Assembly (NCBI GenBank): GCA_937120475.1
Contig: CAKZJV010000007.1
Span: 1,442,068 to 1,506,067, forward strand
Length of the DNA stretch: 64,000 bases
Source: an uncultured Cryomorphaceae bacterium
GTDB taxonomy: Bacteria; Bacteroidota; Bacteroidia; Flavobacteriales; Schleiferiaceae
Direction of reading: 5' to 3'
A model generated the notes under the pieces. It worked only from the letters and a program-made list of their open reading frames with translations. It had not been told where the DNA came from and searched no databases. This document shows positions 17,221 to 23,454 of the stretch, in pieces. Position numbers and translations under genes: made by a program. Within the stretch, counting starts at the first letter, position 1; every line of letters starts with the position of its first letter.

Positions 17221-17976
17221 ATGAGCCAACACTCGAACATGGCCGTCCTGATAGATGGTGATAATATACCATCTGCTAATGTGAAGGAGATGATGGCAGA
17301 AATAGCCAAATATGGCAATCCAACTATAAAGAGAATTTATGGTGACTGGACAAGGCCAGGTTTGAACAAATGGAAGAACCTGCTTTTGGAGAATGCCATA
17401 ACGCCAATTCAACAATATGGTTACACCAAAGGTAAAAATGCTACTGATTCCGCAATGATTATTGACGCTATGGATATTCTTTATAATAGCAAAGTGAGCG
17501 GTTTTTGCTTAGTTTCCAGCGATAGTGACTTTACAAAACTTGCCACGAGACTCAGAGAGGCCGGAATGCTAGTAATAGGAATTGGAGAAAAAAAGACTCC
17601 CAATCCGTTTATAGTTGCTTGTGATAAATTTATATACCTTGAAATACTTACAGGCCAAACGGAAGATAAAGCAGAAAAGAGGGAAAAGGATAAATCAAGC
17701 ATCGAGAAAATTAGTAGTCGTGAAATTTCTTTAATCACCTCATCTATCCGTGATTTATCAGATGAAGACGGATGGGCGTTTCTAGGAGATGTTGGTGGCC
17801 TTATCCAAAAGAAGCAGCCTAATTTTGACTCAAGAAATTATGGGTTTGAAAAATTAACGCCTTTAATTCAGTCGATTGGAAAATTTGAAATTGAACAAAG
17901 AGAAGCCCCTAAAAGTAGACACAAATTAATTTTTGTGAAGAATAAAGAAATGCAGAAAAATCTGTCTAAAGCATAA
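17221..17976 (+). CDS. NYN-domain RNase-like protein with C-terminal OST-HTH/LOTUS domain
   Basis: A 251-residue protein with two domains. Residues about 7-145 are a NYN (PIN-like) nuclease domain: AVLIDGDNIPSANV gives the first acidic pair, GKNATDSAMIIDAMDIL the second, and GFCLVSSDSDFTKLATRLRE the third, so the metal-binding carboxylates look intact. A charged linker (about 145-165) leads to a LOTUS/OST-HTH-like domain (about 172-245, SLITSSIRDLSDEDGWAFLG through NYGFEKLTPLIQSIGKFEIE). LOTUS domains bind RNA in eukaryotic germ-line proteins; bacterial NYN-LOTUS proteins are poorly characterised and may process RNA. Codon use is more A+T-rich than in the flanking core genes, and the neighbour is a bestrophin. 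Confidence 0.85.
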   Translation: MSQHSNMAVLIDGDNIPSANVKEMMAEIAKYGNPTIKRIYGDWTRPGLNKWKNLLLENAITPIQQYGYTKGKNATDSAMIIDAMDILYNSKVSGFCLVSSDSDFTKLATRLREAGMLVIGIGEKKTPNPFIVACDKFIYLEILTGQTEDKAEKREKDKSSIEKISSREISLITSSIRDLSDEDGWAFLGDVGGLIQKKQPNFDSRNYGFEKLTPLIQSIGKFEIEQREAPKSRHKLIFVKNKEMQKNLSKA

Positions 17977-18070
17977 TGTAAAGGTTTACCTCTCAATGCT
18001 AATTTTCACCAAAACTGCACTCAGGTAGATAGGCTTTCAAAGACTAAAGGTTTTGGGTTTACCATCTCAA

Positions 18071-18111
18071 ATTTGATTTAAGCAACTTTCCTGAGCTTGC
18101 TTAAATCAAAT
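18071..18111. repeat. Perfect 15-bp inverted repeat (stem-loop) between NYN and bestrophin genes
   Basis: ATTTGATTTAAGCAA at 18071-18085 and its exact reverse complement at 18097-18111 enclose an 11-base loop. It lies 95 bases after the NYN gene and 119 before the bestrophin gene. No T-tract follows on either strand, so it is not a standard terminator. The rest of this 252-base gap shows no ORF. Confidence 0.6.
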
Positions 18112-18229
18112 ATCTTAATTGATAAAAACAACACCCAACTGAAAGGGTTAGAGTAATAGTTCCCTCCTTTTATTTTTTCGAGACCTATATATTACCAATT
18201 AAATAAGACAAATTTTATAACTGCAACAC

Positions 18230-19144
18230 ATGCTAGTATCAAAAAAAATAAGCCTTAAAAGGATTCTAAGGGGTACTTGGCAGCATTTATTATCTGACTT
18301 CCTAACCTGCCTGCTTACATATTACTTATACGTCTATATTATAAAAAGTCAGTTTCAACTCCCGGCTCTTGTACCTGCTATCCTTGGAACTGCGTTATCA
18401 TTTTTTATTGGTTTTAGTAATAACCAAGCCTATGACAGATGGTGGGAGGCCCGAAAGATATGGGGCTCATTAGTTAACGATAGTCGAAGTTGGGCGCGTC
18501 AGGTTATGTTTTATACTAAACTCATCTCCAATCATAATACTGGTAAATATGAAAATTTAAGACACAACCTGATCTATCGTCATATTGCTTTCATATATGC
18601 TCTTAAGCAGAAGCTTCGAAAATCGGGAGTTAATGAATATCAAAATTATTTGGAAGCAGGAGAATTGGAAAAAATCAAGGATAAAAAGAATAAAGCCAAT
18701 GCAATCCTGGATCTTCAAGCGAGAGACTTGAATGAAATGCTAGACCACCGAGCTATTGACGGATTCCGCTTTTTGGAGCTCAACGGACTTAATGTGAAAT
18801 TTTGTGATGAAATGGGTCAGTCGGAACGCATTTTCAATACGGTTTTCCCTTTGACTTACGCCTTTTATACACGCATCTTTATTTGGATTTTCATAATCAG
18901 CATTACTATGGTGGCTGCGGATCATGTTGACAAATGGGCTATTGTAGTTGGAACATTGGTCGGTTACATCTTTCTAACCACTCATAAGATAGGAGGCACA
19001 TTATTGAACCCATTTGATGCAATCGATTCCGGCATAGCCCTTGATCAAATTAGCAGAACTATTGAAATAGATATGCTGGAAACCTACGGAAAACAAAATT
19101 TACCTGAAGCTATTACCAATGAGGGCAAGGAATATGTAATGTAG
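18230..19144 (+). CDS. Bestrophin family anion channel
   Basis: A 304-residue membrane protein of normal bacterial bestrophin (UPF0187) length. The family hallmark FIGFSNNQAYDRWWEARKIW lies near residues 62-81, followed by GSLVNDSRSWARQ. Further features are the helix pair near residues 215-255 and the C-terminal GGTLLNPFDAIDSGIALDQI. Bacterial bestrophins are pentameric ion channels of the inner membrane; some conduct cations, others anions. The gene shows the same A+T-rich codon use as the NYN gene and stands alone in front of a weak hairpin at about 19170-19195. Confidence 0.88.
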   Translation: MLVSKKISLKRILRGTWQHLLSDFLTCLLTYYLYVYIIKSQFQLPALVPAILGTALSFFIGFSNNQAYDRWWEARKIWGSLVNDSRSWARQVMFYTKLISNHNTGKYENLRHNLIYRHIAFIYALKQKLRKSGVNEYQNYLEAGELEKIKDKKNKANAILDLQARDLNEMLDHRAIDGFRFLELNGLNVKFCDEMGQSERIFNTVFPLTYAFYTRIFIWIFIISITMVAADHVDKWAIVVGTLVGYIFLTTHKIGGTLLNPFDAIDSGIALDQISRTIEIDMLETYGKQNLPEAITNEGKEYVM

Positions 19145-19321
19145 GGCACTTACCAGTTCTATAACAGGATTATAGTTTTAGAGATTTAAACTCTCTTTTG
19201 CCTAACACCTCCTTAGTATTTTCCCTACGTAAATTTTTTATGGTGGCCGCCAAATAGATTCTTCTATTCAAAGAAGCAGAATGCTATACCCAATAACCTT
19301 AAGGAACAAGCTGCGGGCATC

Positions 19322-19969
19322 TCAGGAACCTGGTTTAGTATTTTTTTGAAGGTTAAGCCATTTCTCCGCGTCAAATGGGTTAGTGAAACTCCAGAATGAC
19401 TCACTATTACCAATATTGGTTACCTCAACACTGGTATTCTTGTAACCGTATATGCGCATTGCCAGGTACCTTTTTTTATCAAGAGTAGATTCGGAAAGAG
19501 TATTGTGAATTTCGTTTCCCGGAATAGGTTTTGCGGAAGAAGCTATACTCGCGTCTTTGGAGGCAAAGATCCGCAATATGTTTGCACTTATTCTCCCTGC
19601 ACGCCAAAGGGCAATCATGGCCTCCCCAATTTCTTTATGCCTTTTACTCTTGCTTCTTGGACTGGGTATTATAACAATATCGATATGTTGCTCTGGCCAT
19701 AAGTTTAAAATGGCTTTCATAATATGATCCTGTGGAATAGGTTTTTGATCTGGGCGGTTATCAGGGCTCCCTATGGTTCCTTCAGCCGTAAGGAATGTTA
19801 AGGCCTCATTAAACTTTGTTACAATTTCGGCATCACCGGCCCGGCTCAGGCATATCACAAAAACTTTCCATGCCGGATTATTTAAAATAGTGCCCCCTAC
19901 CCACAATGTCTCATCATAAGGGGTTGATGTTACTACTATTACCTTTCTCGAGGCTTCCATATATCCCAT
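19322..19969 (-). CDS. PIG-L deacetylase-like protein with degraded metal site
   Basis: A 215-residue protein. VIVVTSTPYDETLWVGGTIL near residues 10-29 aligns with the PIG-L/LmbE signature (A/P)HPDDE-TLGCGGT, and VFVICLSRAGDAE and RHKEIGEAMIALW fit the next two family regions. In PIG-L enzymes such as MshB the His of HPDDE is a zinc ligand, the first Asp the catalytic base and the second Asp another ligand. Here these read Thr, Tyr and Asp, so only one of the three is kept, although the later His is present. The protein is therefore likely inactive as a deacetylase or has changed chemistry. ATG at 19969 or 19960 are both possible starts. Confidence 0.6.
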   Translation of the reverse strand: MGYMEASRKVIVVTSTPYDETLWVGGTILNNPAWKVFVICLSRAGDAEIVTKFNEALTFLTAEGTIGSPDNRPDQKPIPQDHIMKAILNLWPEQHIDIVIIPSPRSKSKRHKEIGEAMIALWRAGRISANILRIFASKDASIASSAKPIPGNEIHNTLSESTLDKKRYLAMRIYGYKNTSVEVTNIGNSESFWSFTNPFDAEKWLNLQKNTKPGS

Positions 19970-20095
19970 TTTTTAAAAATGGGTATTTCGCCAAACAAAA
20001 CCATTACATGTTAGTCCCGGGATCTTATACAAATCACATATTTAAACGCCTTCCCAACTTTATCGTATGTAATTGGCCGTGTTTAGAAATATCGG

Positions 20096-20131
20096 AAAAG
20101 CCTGGCCCGGACAGAGTAACCCAGACCAGGC
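20096..20131 (-). terminator. Terminator after small-ORF pair
   Basis: On the minus strand GCCTGG (20131-20126) pairs with CCAGGC (20105-20100) and is followed by TTTT. It lies 30 bases after the stop of the 65-residue ORF at 20161. The loop is long (about 20 bases), so the call is moderate. The rest of the gap 19970-20160 shows nothing else. Confidence 0.5.
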
Positions 20132-20160
20132 ATTATGGTAAGGTGGCCTAGTGCTTAATG

Positions 20161-20358
20161 TTAAGAATTTGCGGTCTGATCTTCATCCACGGGTCTTATT
20201 TCCCGTTCAAAATAGACCAGTTCCTTGTGTTCGGGCTTACTGGGTATCCTGCAATAATAGATCCTGTCAATATAACGCCTGATAACGAGTTTTAAGTCCG
20301 GCTCAACCAGTGCATAAACTACGGTACCTGCTGCATACTTTCCAACCAGGTCTTTCAT
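20161..20358 (-). CDS. Small conserved-looking hypothetical protein (65 aa)
   Basis: A compact soluble protein without signal peptide or cysteine pairs beyond one Cys: it opens MKDLVGKYAAGTVVYALVEP, continues with LKLVIRRYIDRIYYCR, then KELVYFEREIRPVDED. The regular alternation suggests a small beta-barrel or SH3-like fold. It resembles short uncharacterised proteins I associate with Bacteroidota accessory regions, but no function is known to me. Its ATG overlaps the TGA of the preceding 54-residue ORF in an ATGA arrangement, which supports both being translated. Confidence 0.6.
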   Translation of the reverse strand: MKDLVGKYAAGTVVYALVEPDLKLVIRRYIDRIYYCRIPSKPEHKELVYFEREIRPVDEDQTANS

Positions 20359-20519
20359 TGTATTGATTCTCCTTTAATCCTGCACTGGCGCATTGCGATA
20401 AAATCAGAGAGGTTAAAAAATGTCCTGACCTTTAGTTCCAAATCCTCAAGGGAGTTTAGGATATTGTCGATAAGTGTTGCTTTGTATAGCCCTAACTTCT
20501 TTGATATAGCTCTTTTCAT
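20355..20519 (-). CDS. Very small ORF (54 aa) coupled to the next gene
   Basis: Starts ATG at 20519 with MKRAISKKLGLYKATLIDNI and ends at a TGA that overlaps the ATG of the 65-residue ORF (ATGA). It is basic at the N-terminus and helical in character, with a single Cys near the end; no domain is recognised. The 4-base overlap and the same strand as its partner argue that it is real. It could be a small DNA- or protein-binding partner, but nothing in the sequence proves that. Confidence 0.5.
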   Translation of the reverse strand: MKRAISKKLGLYKATLIDNILNSLEDLELKVRTFFNLSDFIAMRQCRIKGESIQ

Positions 20520-20546
20520 AAGTGTTATTTAGCTTTTTATAAAATC

Positions 20547-20578
20547 AAAGGGCGGACCGTATGAATAGGACCGCCCCT
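20547..20578 (-). terminator. Terminator after CsbD-like gene
   Basis: On the minus strand GGGCGG (20576-20571) pairs with CCGCCC (20555-20550), with AAG/CTT extending the stem and TTTGATTTT following. It lies about 50 bases downstream of the CsbD-like stop, so it closes the araC-csbD unit and separates it from the small ORF pair. Confidence 0.65.
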
Positions 20579-20625
20579 TGACAAGAGCGAGTACCCAAAT
20601 GATAGCATCAGGTAGTCCGTAATAT

Positions 20626-20847
20626 TTAACTTTTTACATGTCCATTTTTAAGTATGGAAATAACTTCCAACTTTCCTTTATCCAATTTTGAAGATAACCT
20701 GTTTACCAACTGATCCTCCTGGCCAGTTTCCCATTTCAGATCTTCATTTGAAAGCTGAGGGAACTTTTGTTTCAGGTTAGTAGATTGTTGTTTCCAGTTA
20801 CCGGATATCCTGAAGCCCTGAGTGCCTTCTTTTTTCTTGCTTTCCAT
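20626..20847 (-). CDS. CsbD-like stress protein
   Basis: A 73-residue hydrophilic protein. GNWKQQSTNLKQKFPQLSNE and DLKWETGQEDQLVNRLSSKL match the CsbD family pattern (helix with W and K, then D-D-L and G-K-x-x-x-L), though the second acidic turn and C-terminus are diverged. CsbD proteins are small, helical and often induced by general stress; their biochemical role is unknown. The ATG at 20847 is chosen because the family begins just before this point; an in-frame GTG at 20928 overlaps the araC stop and would add 27 unrelated residues. The adjacent AraC-type gene is the natural candidate regulator. Confidence 0.7.
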   Translation of the reverse strand: MESKKKEGTQGFRISGNWKQQSTNLKQKFPQLSNEDLKWETGQEDQLVNRLSSKLDKGKLEVISILKNGHVKS

Positions 20848-20924
20848 TATTTTATATTGTATATCAAAGGTGGGTAATCTTACCCGGCCCTGTATTATAC
20901 CTCTTAAGGAAAGAATTGTATCTA

Positions 20925-21485
20925 TCACAGATCTTCCAGGTTGGTCCGCCTCTTTTCCTTTAGCTTTTTGTAAAAAGTTGGTGTGAGTCCGGTAATATTT
21001 TTAAACTGTTTGGATAGGTGTCCTACACTGCTGTAATGTAGCTTATAGGAAATCTCAGTCAGGCTTAACTCATCGTAAAGCAACAGTTCCTTTACTCTTT
21101 CAATTTTATGAATTATGATAAACTGTTGAATGGTAGTTCCCTTCACTTCTGAAAAAAGGTTGGATAGGTAGGTATAGTCGTAACCCAGCTTTTTGCTTAT
21201 ATATTCAGAGTAATTTACCTCCGGAGGTTCATCGGAGTAATGAATCATTTCAATAATCACATTTTTTACTTTATCGATGATGATGCTCTTTCTGTCATCA
21301 AGCAGCTCCAAACCAGATTTGAGGAGCCGGGCTTGAAGAAGCGCACGTTGCTCTTTACTAACTTCTTCCACAGTCTCCACAACACCAAGGTCAATTCCCA
21401 ACGTATGAAGGCCAACTTTAGCCAACTCTTCCTTCACAAGCAATTTGCAGCGAAGGCTTACCATATATTTAATATATAACATCAT
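20925..21485 (-). CDS. AraC family transcriptional regulator with HMA-like N-terminal domain
   Basis: A 186-residue regulator. Residues about 85-183 form the AraC DNA-binding domain with two helix-turn-helices (LSNLFSEVKGTTIQQFI and LSLTEISYKLHYSSVGHLSK, then QFKNITGLTPTFYKK). The N-terminal 70 residues resemble the ferredoxin-like/heavy-metal-associated fold found in a Bacteroidota subgroup of AraC proteins, in which the start reads MVCxxC. Here the same place reads MVSLRCK, so one of the two cysteines is lost and metal binding by that pair is unlikely. Two Met codons open the gene (21485, 21482). It is followed by the CsbD-like gene. Confidence 0.88.
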   Translation of the reverse strand: MMLYIKYMVSLRCKLLVKEELAKVGLHTLGIDLGVVETVEEVSKEQRALLQARLLKSGLELLDDRKSIIIDKVKNVIIEMIHYSDEPPEVNYSEYISKKLGYDYTYLSNLFSEVKGTTIQQFIIIHKIERVKELLLYDELSLTEISYKLHYSSVGHLSKQFKNITGLTPTFYKKLKEKRRTNLEDL

Positions 21486-21608
21486 AATTTTTACAGCCGA
21501 GGTTTAGGAAATTAGAAGTTTTAATCCTGGCTAACTATTATGGGATCTACTGTAAGGCAACCAGCTATAGTTAATTTCCGATAAAAGAGAATACAGGTTC
21601 TTTATTTC

Positions 21609-21628
21609 ATTATCCTGAATTATCCTGA
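21609..21628. repeat. Tandem 10-bp direct repeat upstream of araC gene
   Basis: ATTATCCTGA occurs twice with no spacer (21609-21618 and 21619-21628). The repeat phase is close to one helical turn and it lies 124-143 bases upstream of the AraC-type start, which would suit binding of a dimeric or two-HTH regulator on one face of DNA. Otherwise the 277-base gap 21486-21763 shows nothing recognisable. Confidence 0.4.
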
Positions 21629-21763
21629 ACTAAGGGTAATGACGACTGCCCATAAAAACCATTAAAGCACAGAGAAGTTTACTTAATATACTAAATGGCC
21701 CTGAATGATTCTTACTGCAGTTGGAAGAAATTTTAGGTTTTATTCTGATAACAGAAGAACCCG

Positions 21764-21973
21764 TTGAACTCCGATAAGCATCAATATCAAAATTCCTTAG
21801 ACCACCTTCGCAGACTATATGACGAATTGAAAGTTATGCATCCCACGCACGAAAGTTGCAACGATAAGATTGGTGGGTACACCATCACGGTAAAGTATCT
21901 TGCCGTTGACCCAAACCCTTTACGCGAAAGCCTAAAAAGTGCTTTGCAGGTTGTGAACAAGTATAAAAAGTAA
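21764..21973 (+). CDS. Hypothetical small protein (69 aa, TTG start)
   Basis: A 69-codon frame starting with TTG at 21764 (MNSDKHQYQNSLDHLRRLYD) and ending in a lysine-rich helix (LKSALQVVNKYKK). It contains one Cys and a short extended segment (GGYTITVKYLAVDP). No domain is recognised. There is no good ATG near the beginning, and it lies beside a decayed helix-turn-helix gene, so it may be a remnant or spurious. Confidence 0.35.
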   Translation: MNSDKHQYQNSLDHLRRLYDELKVMHPTHESCNDKIGGYTITVKYLAVDPNPLRESLKSALQVVNKYKK

Positions 21974-21979
21974 GGTCAT

Positions 21980-22333
21980 CTAAATGATTTGATGCCCTGC
22001 AAGCTTTTTTCTTGTTCCGGCAATCATGGGGCACTGTCCTATTTCAATGGCTCGGATAGTTGTTTTATCAAGCCCGGTTAAGAGGGTAAGTTGCTCCTAC
22101 GTACAGTCATGCCTCATACGGTAAGCAAAAACGTGGCTTTCCAGTTGAGGATAATCCTGCAAGCATTTGGGGGTATAGCCAAGAAAATGAATAAGCGGTA
22201 TCAAAAATTTGGACTTGGCTTTTGCCCTTCCACTTTCCCAATTGCCAATAGTCTTCGGATTTTCGGGATAATATTCCGGTTTTGGCTTTTCCGCTTCAAG
22301 TCGAATAGTTGTAAAAATCACGCGAAAGCCCAT
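21980..22333 (-). pseudogene. Decayed helix-turn-helix (XRE-like) regulator
   Basis: The frame from ATG 22333 reads KPKPEYYPENPKTIG and then jumps directly to NWESGRAKAK and IPLIHFLGYTP. In a common Bacteroidota XRE-like family about 27 residues carrying the first helices lie between PKTIG and NWE, so there is an in-frame internal deletion near 22238-22252. A short ATTGG repeat flanks the joint. The frame then hits an amber codon (22097-22099) and continues in the same frame with EQLTLLTGLDKTTIRAIEIG and KKLAGHQII to a TAA/TAG end at 21980. Both lesions together indicate a pseudogene of a DNA-binding regulator. It is divergent from dps. Confidence 0.7.
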
Positions 22334-22343
22334 CCTTAGCGTA

Positions 22344-22351
22344 TAACTTTG
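22344..22351 (+). promoter_or_regulatory. Candidate -7 box TAACTTTG for dps
   Basis: TAACTTTG matches TAnnTTTG exactly and is 24 bases before the dps ATG, giving a short leader. No convincing -33 element is seen. The 8-bp palindrome AAGTACTT lies between the box and the start codon. Confidence 0.5.
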
Positions 22352-22375
22352 TATTGAAATTAAAGTACTTAGAAT

Positions 22376-22843
22376 ATGAAAAGCCAGATAGGCCTTGAAA
22401 AAGATAAATCTCAAAAACTAGCCCAGCGGCTTAATGATCTCCTTTCCAACTACCAACTTTTTTATATCAACACCCGCGGTTTTCACTGGAATATTACCGG
22501 TGATAAGTTTTTCGAGCTGCATGGAAAGTTTGAAGAGCTTTACACCAATTCACAGGAAAAGATTGATGAAATAGCCGAGCGTATCCTTACCCTGGGTTTT
22601 ACTCCACTGCACACCTTTACGGCTTATCTTAAAGGCTCTTCAATTAAAGAAGCTGTCAATATATCCAATGGCAAAGAAGCCGTACAACTAGTGGTGGAAG
22701 CCTTTGGCGTGTTGTTGGAAATTGAGCGTGACATCCTTGAACTATCAGGTGATGCCGGTGATGAAGGTACCAACGCACTAATGAGTGACTATATCCGGGA
22801 GCAGGAAAAACTGGTTTGGATGTACTCCGCCTTTTTAAAATAG
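22376..22843 (+). CDS. dps: Dps/ferritin-like DNA-protection protein
   Basis: A 155-residue protein with the Dps four-helix bundle. The intersubunit ferroxidase ligands are visible in FHWNITGDKFFELHGKFEELY near residues 37-57 (His, Asp, Glu) and the family-typical KIDEIAERILTLGF follows. Dps stores iron as a dodecameric cage, oxidising Fe(II) with hydrogen peroxide, and in some species binds DNA. Its N-terminal tail is short with a few lysines, so DNA binding is uncertain. The thioesterase gene starts 5 bases downstream, probably in the same operon, and a strong terminator follows that gene. Confidence 0.9.
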   Translation: MKSQIGLEKDKSQKLAQRLNDLLSNYQLFYINTRGFHWNITGDKFFELHGKFEELYTNSQEKIDEIAERILTLGFTPLHTFTAYLKGSSIKEAVNISNGKEAVQLVVEAFGVLLEIERDILELSGDAGDEGTNALMSDYIREQEKLVWMYSAFLK

Positions 22844-22848
22844 ATATT

Positions 22849-23250
22849 ATGACGAACGAACCCGAATTGAAATTTCATACCCGTAAGTGGGTAAAGCCCG
22901 AAGACCTTAATCCGAACAATACCCTCTTTGGAGGAAGCCTCTTAAAATGGATTGATGAAGAAGCCGTGATTTATGCCATTATTCAATTGCAAAATCCAAA
23001 GGTAGTAACCAAGCTTATTTCCGAAATCAATTTTATAAGCGCGCCTGTGCAAGGGGATATCATTGAACTGGGATTGACCGCCACCAAATTTGGTAAAACT
23101 TCTCTAACTTTACGTTGTGAAGTTCGTAACAAATTAACCCGGGAAGCCATACTGAGCATTGATCGTATGGTTTTTGTGAATTTAGGGGCTAACGATAAAC
23201 CTGCCCCCCACGGTAAAACAGAAATAACCTACGTTAAAAACCGTTTGTAA
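22849..23250 (+). CDS. Hotdog-fold acyl-CoA thioesterase (YciA-like)
   Basis: A 133-residue single hotdog domain. KWVKPEDLNPNNTLFGGSLL near residues 11-30 and the following KWIDEEAVIYA form the N-terminal catalytic segment of the YciA/BACH-type acyl-CoA thioesterases, with Asn and Asp in the expected places. Further on come PVQGDIIELGLTATKFGKTS and the RMVFVNL end strand. It should hydrolyse acyl-CoA to free acid and CoA in the cytoplasm. ATG 22849 is used because the alternative upstream start lies inside dps. It ends 21 bases before a terminator. Confidence 0.85.
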   Translation: MTNEPELKFHTRKWVKPEDLNPNNTLFGGSLLKWIDEEAVIYAIIQLQNPKVVTKLISEINFISAPVQGDIIELGLTATKFGKTSLTLRCEVRNKLTREAILSIDRMVFVNLGANDKPAPHGKTEITYVKNRL

Positions 23251-23271
23251 AAACAAAACGGGGGAAAACAT

Positions 23272-23303
23272 AAAGGCCGCAAGTATTTACTTGCGGCCTT
23301 TTG
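23272..23303 (+). terminator. Terminator after dps-thioesterase operon
   Basis: A perfect 14-bp self-complementary stem (AAAGGCCGCAAGTA / TACTTGCGGCCTTT) with a very short loop and a TTTTG tail. It is symmetrical, but only the plus strand has a gene ending here. Confidence 0.8.
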
Positions 23304-23454
23304 CTTTGGTAAGCTCATGGTTGAAAGAGTTCACTGATAATCAACTCCCCATATCACTGGCCATCAAAGCTTTCAGAAATGTTAAAATCAGTTAATTTAT
23401 TGCTAATCTGATTTTTTTCGCGGAATTTAGAATTCGAAACTAAAATTTATTAAA

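Noticed and set aside
19170-19200. Possible terminator hairpin after the bestrophin gene
   Set aside because: AGAG-ATTTAAA-CTCT has only a 4-bp stem and a weak T-tract; not strong enough to list as a feature.
20848-20928. N-terminal extension of the CsbD-like protein from GTG 20928
   Set aside because: The 27 extra residues do not fit the CsbD family, which starts near ATG 20847; the GTGA overlap with the araC stop is probably coincidental.
16969-22375. Genomic island with mobile-element borders
   Set aside because: Composition and gene content look accessory, but no integrase, transposase, tRNA gene or flanking direct repeat was found, so no island or attachment site is claimed.
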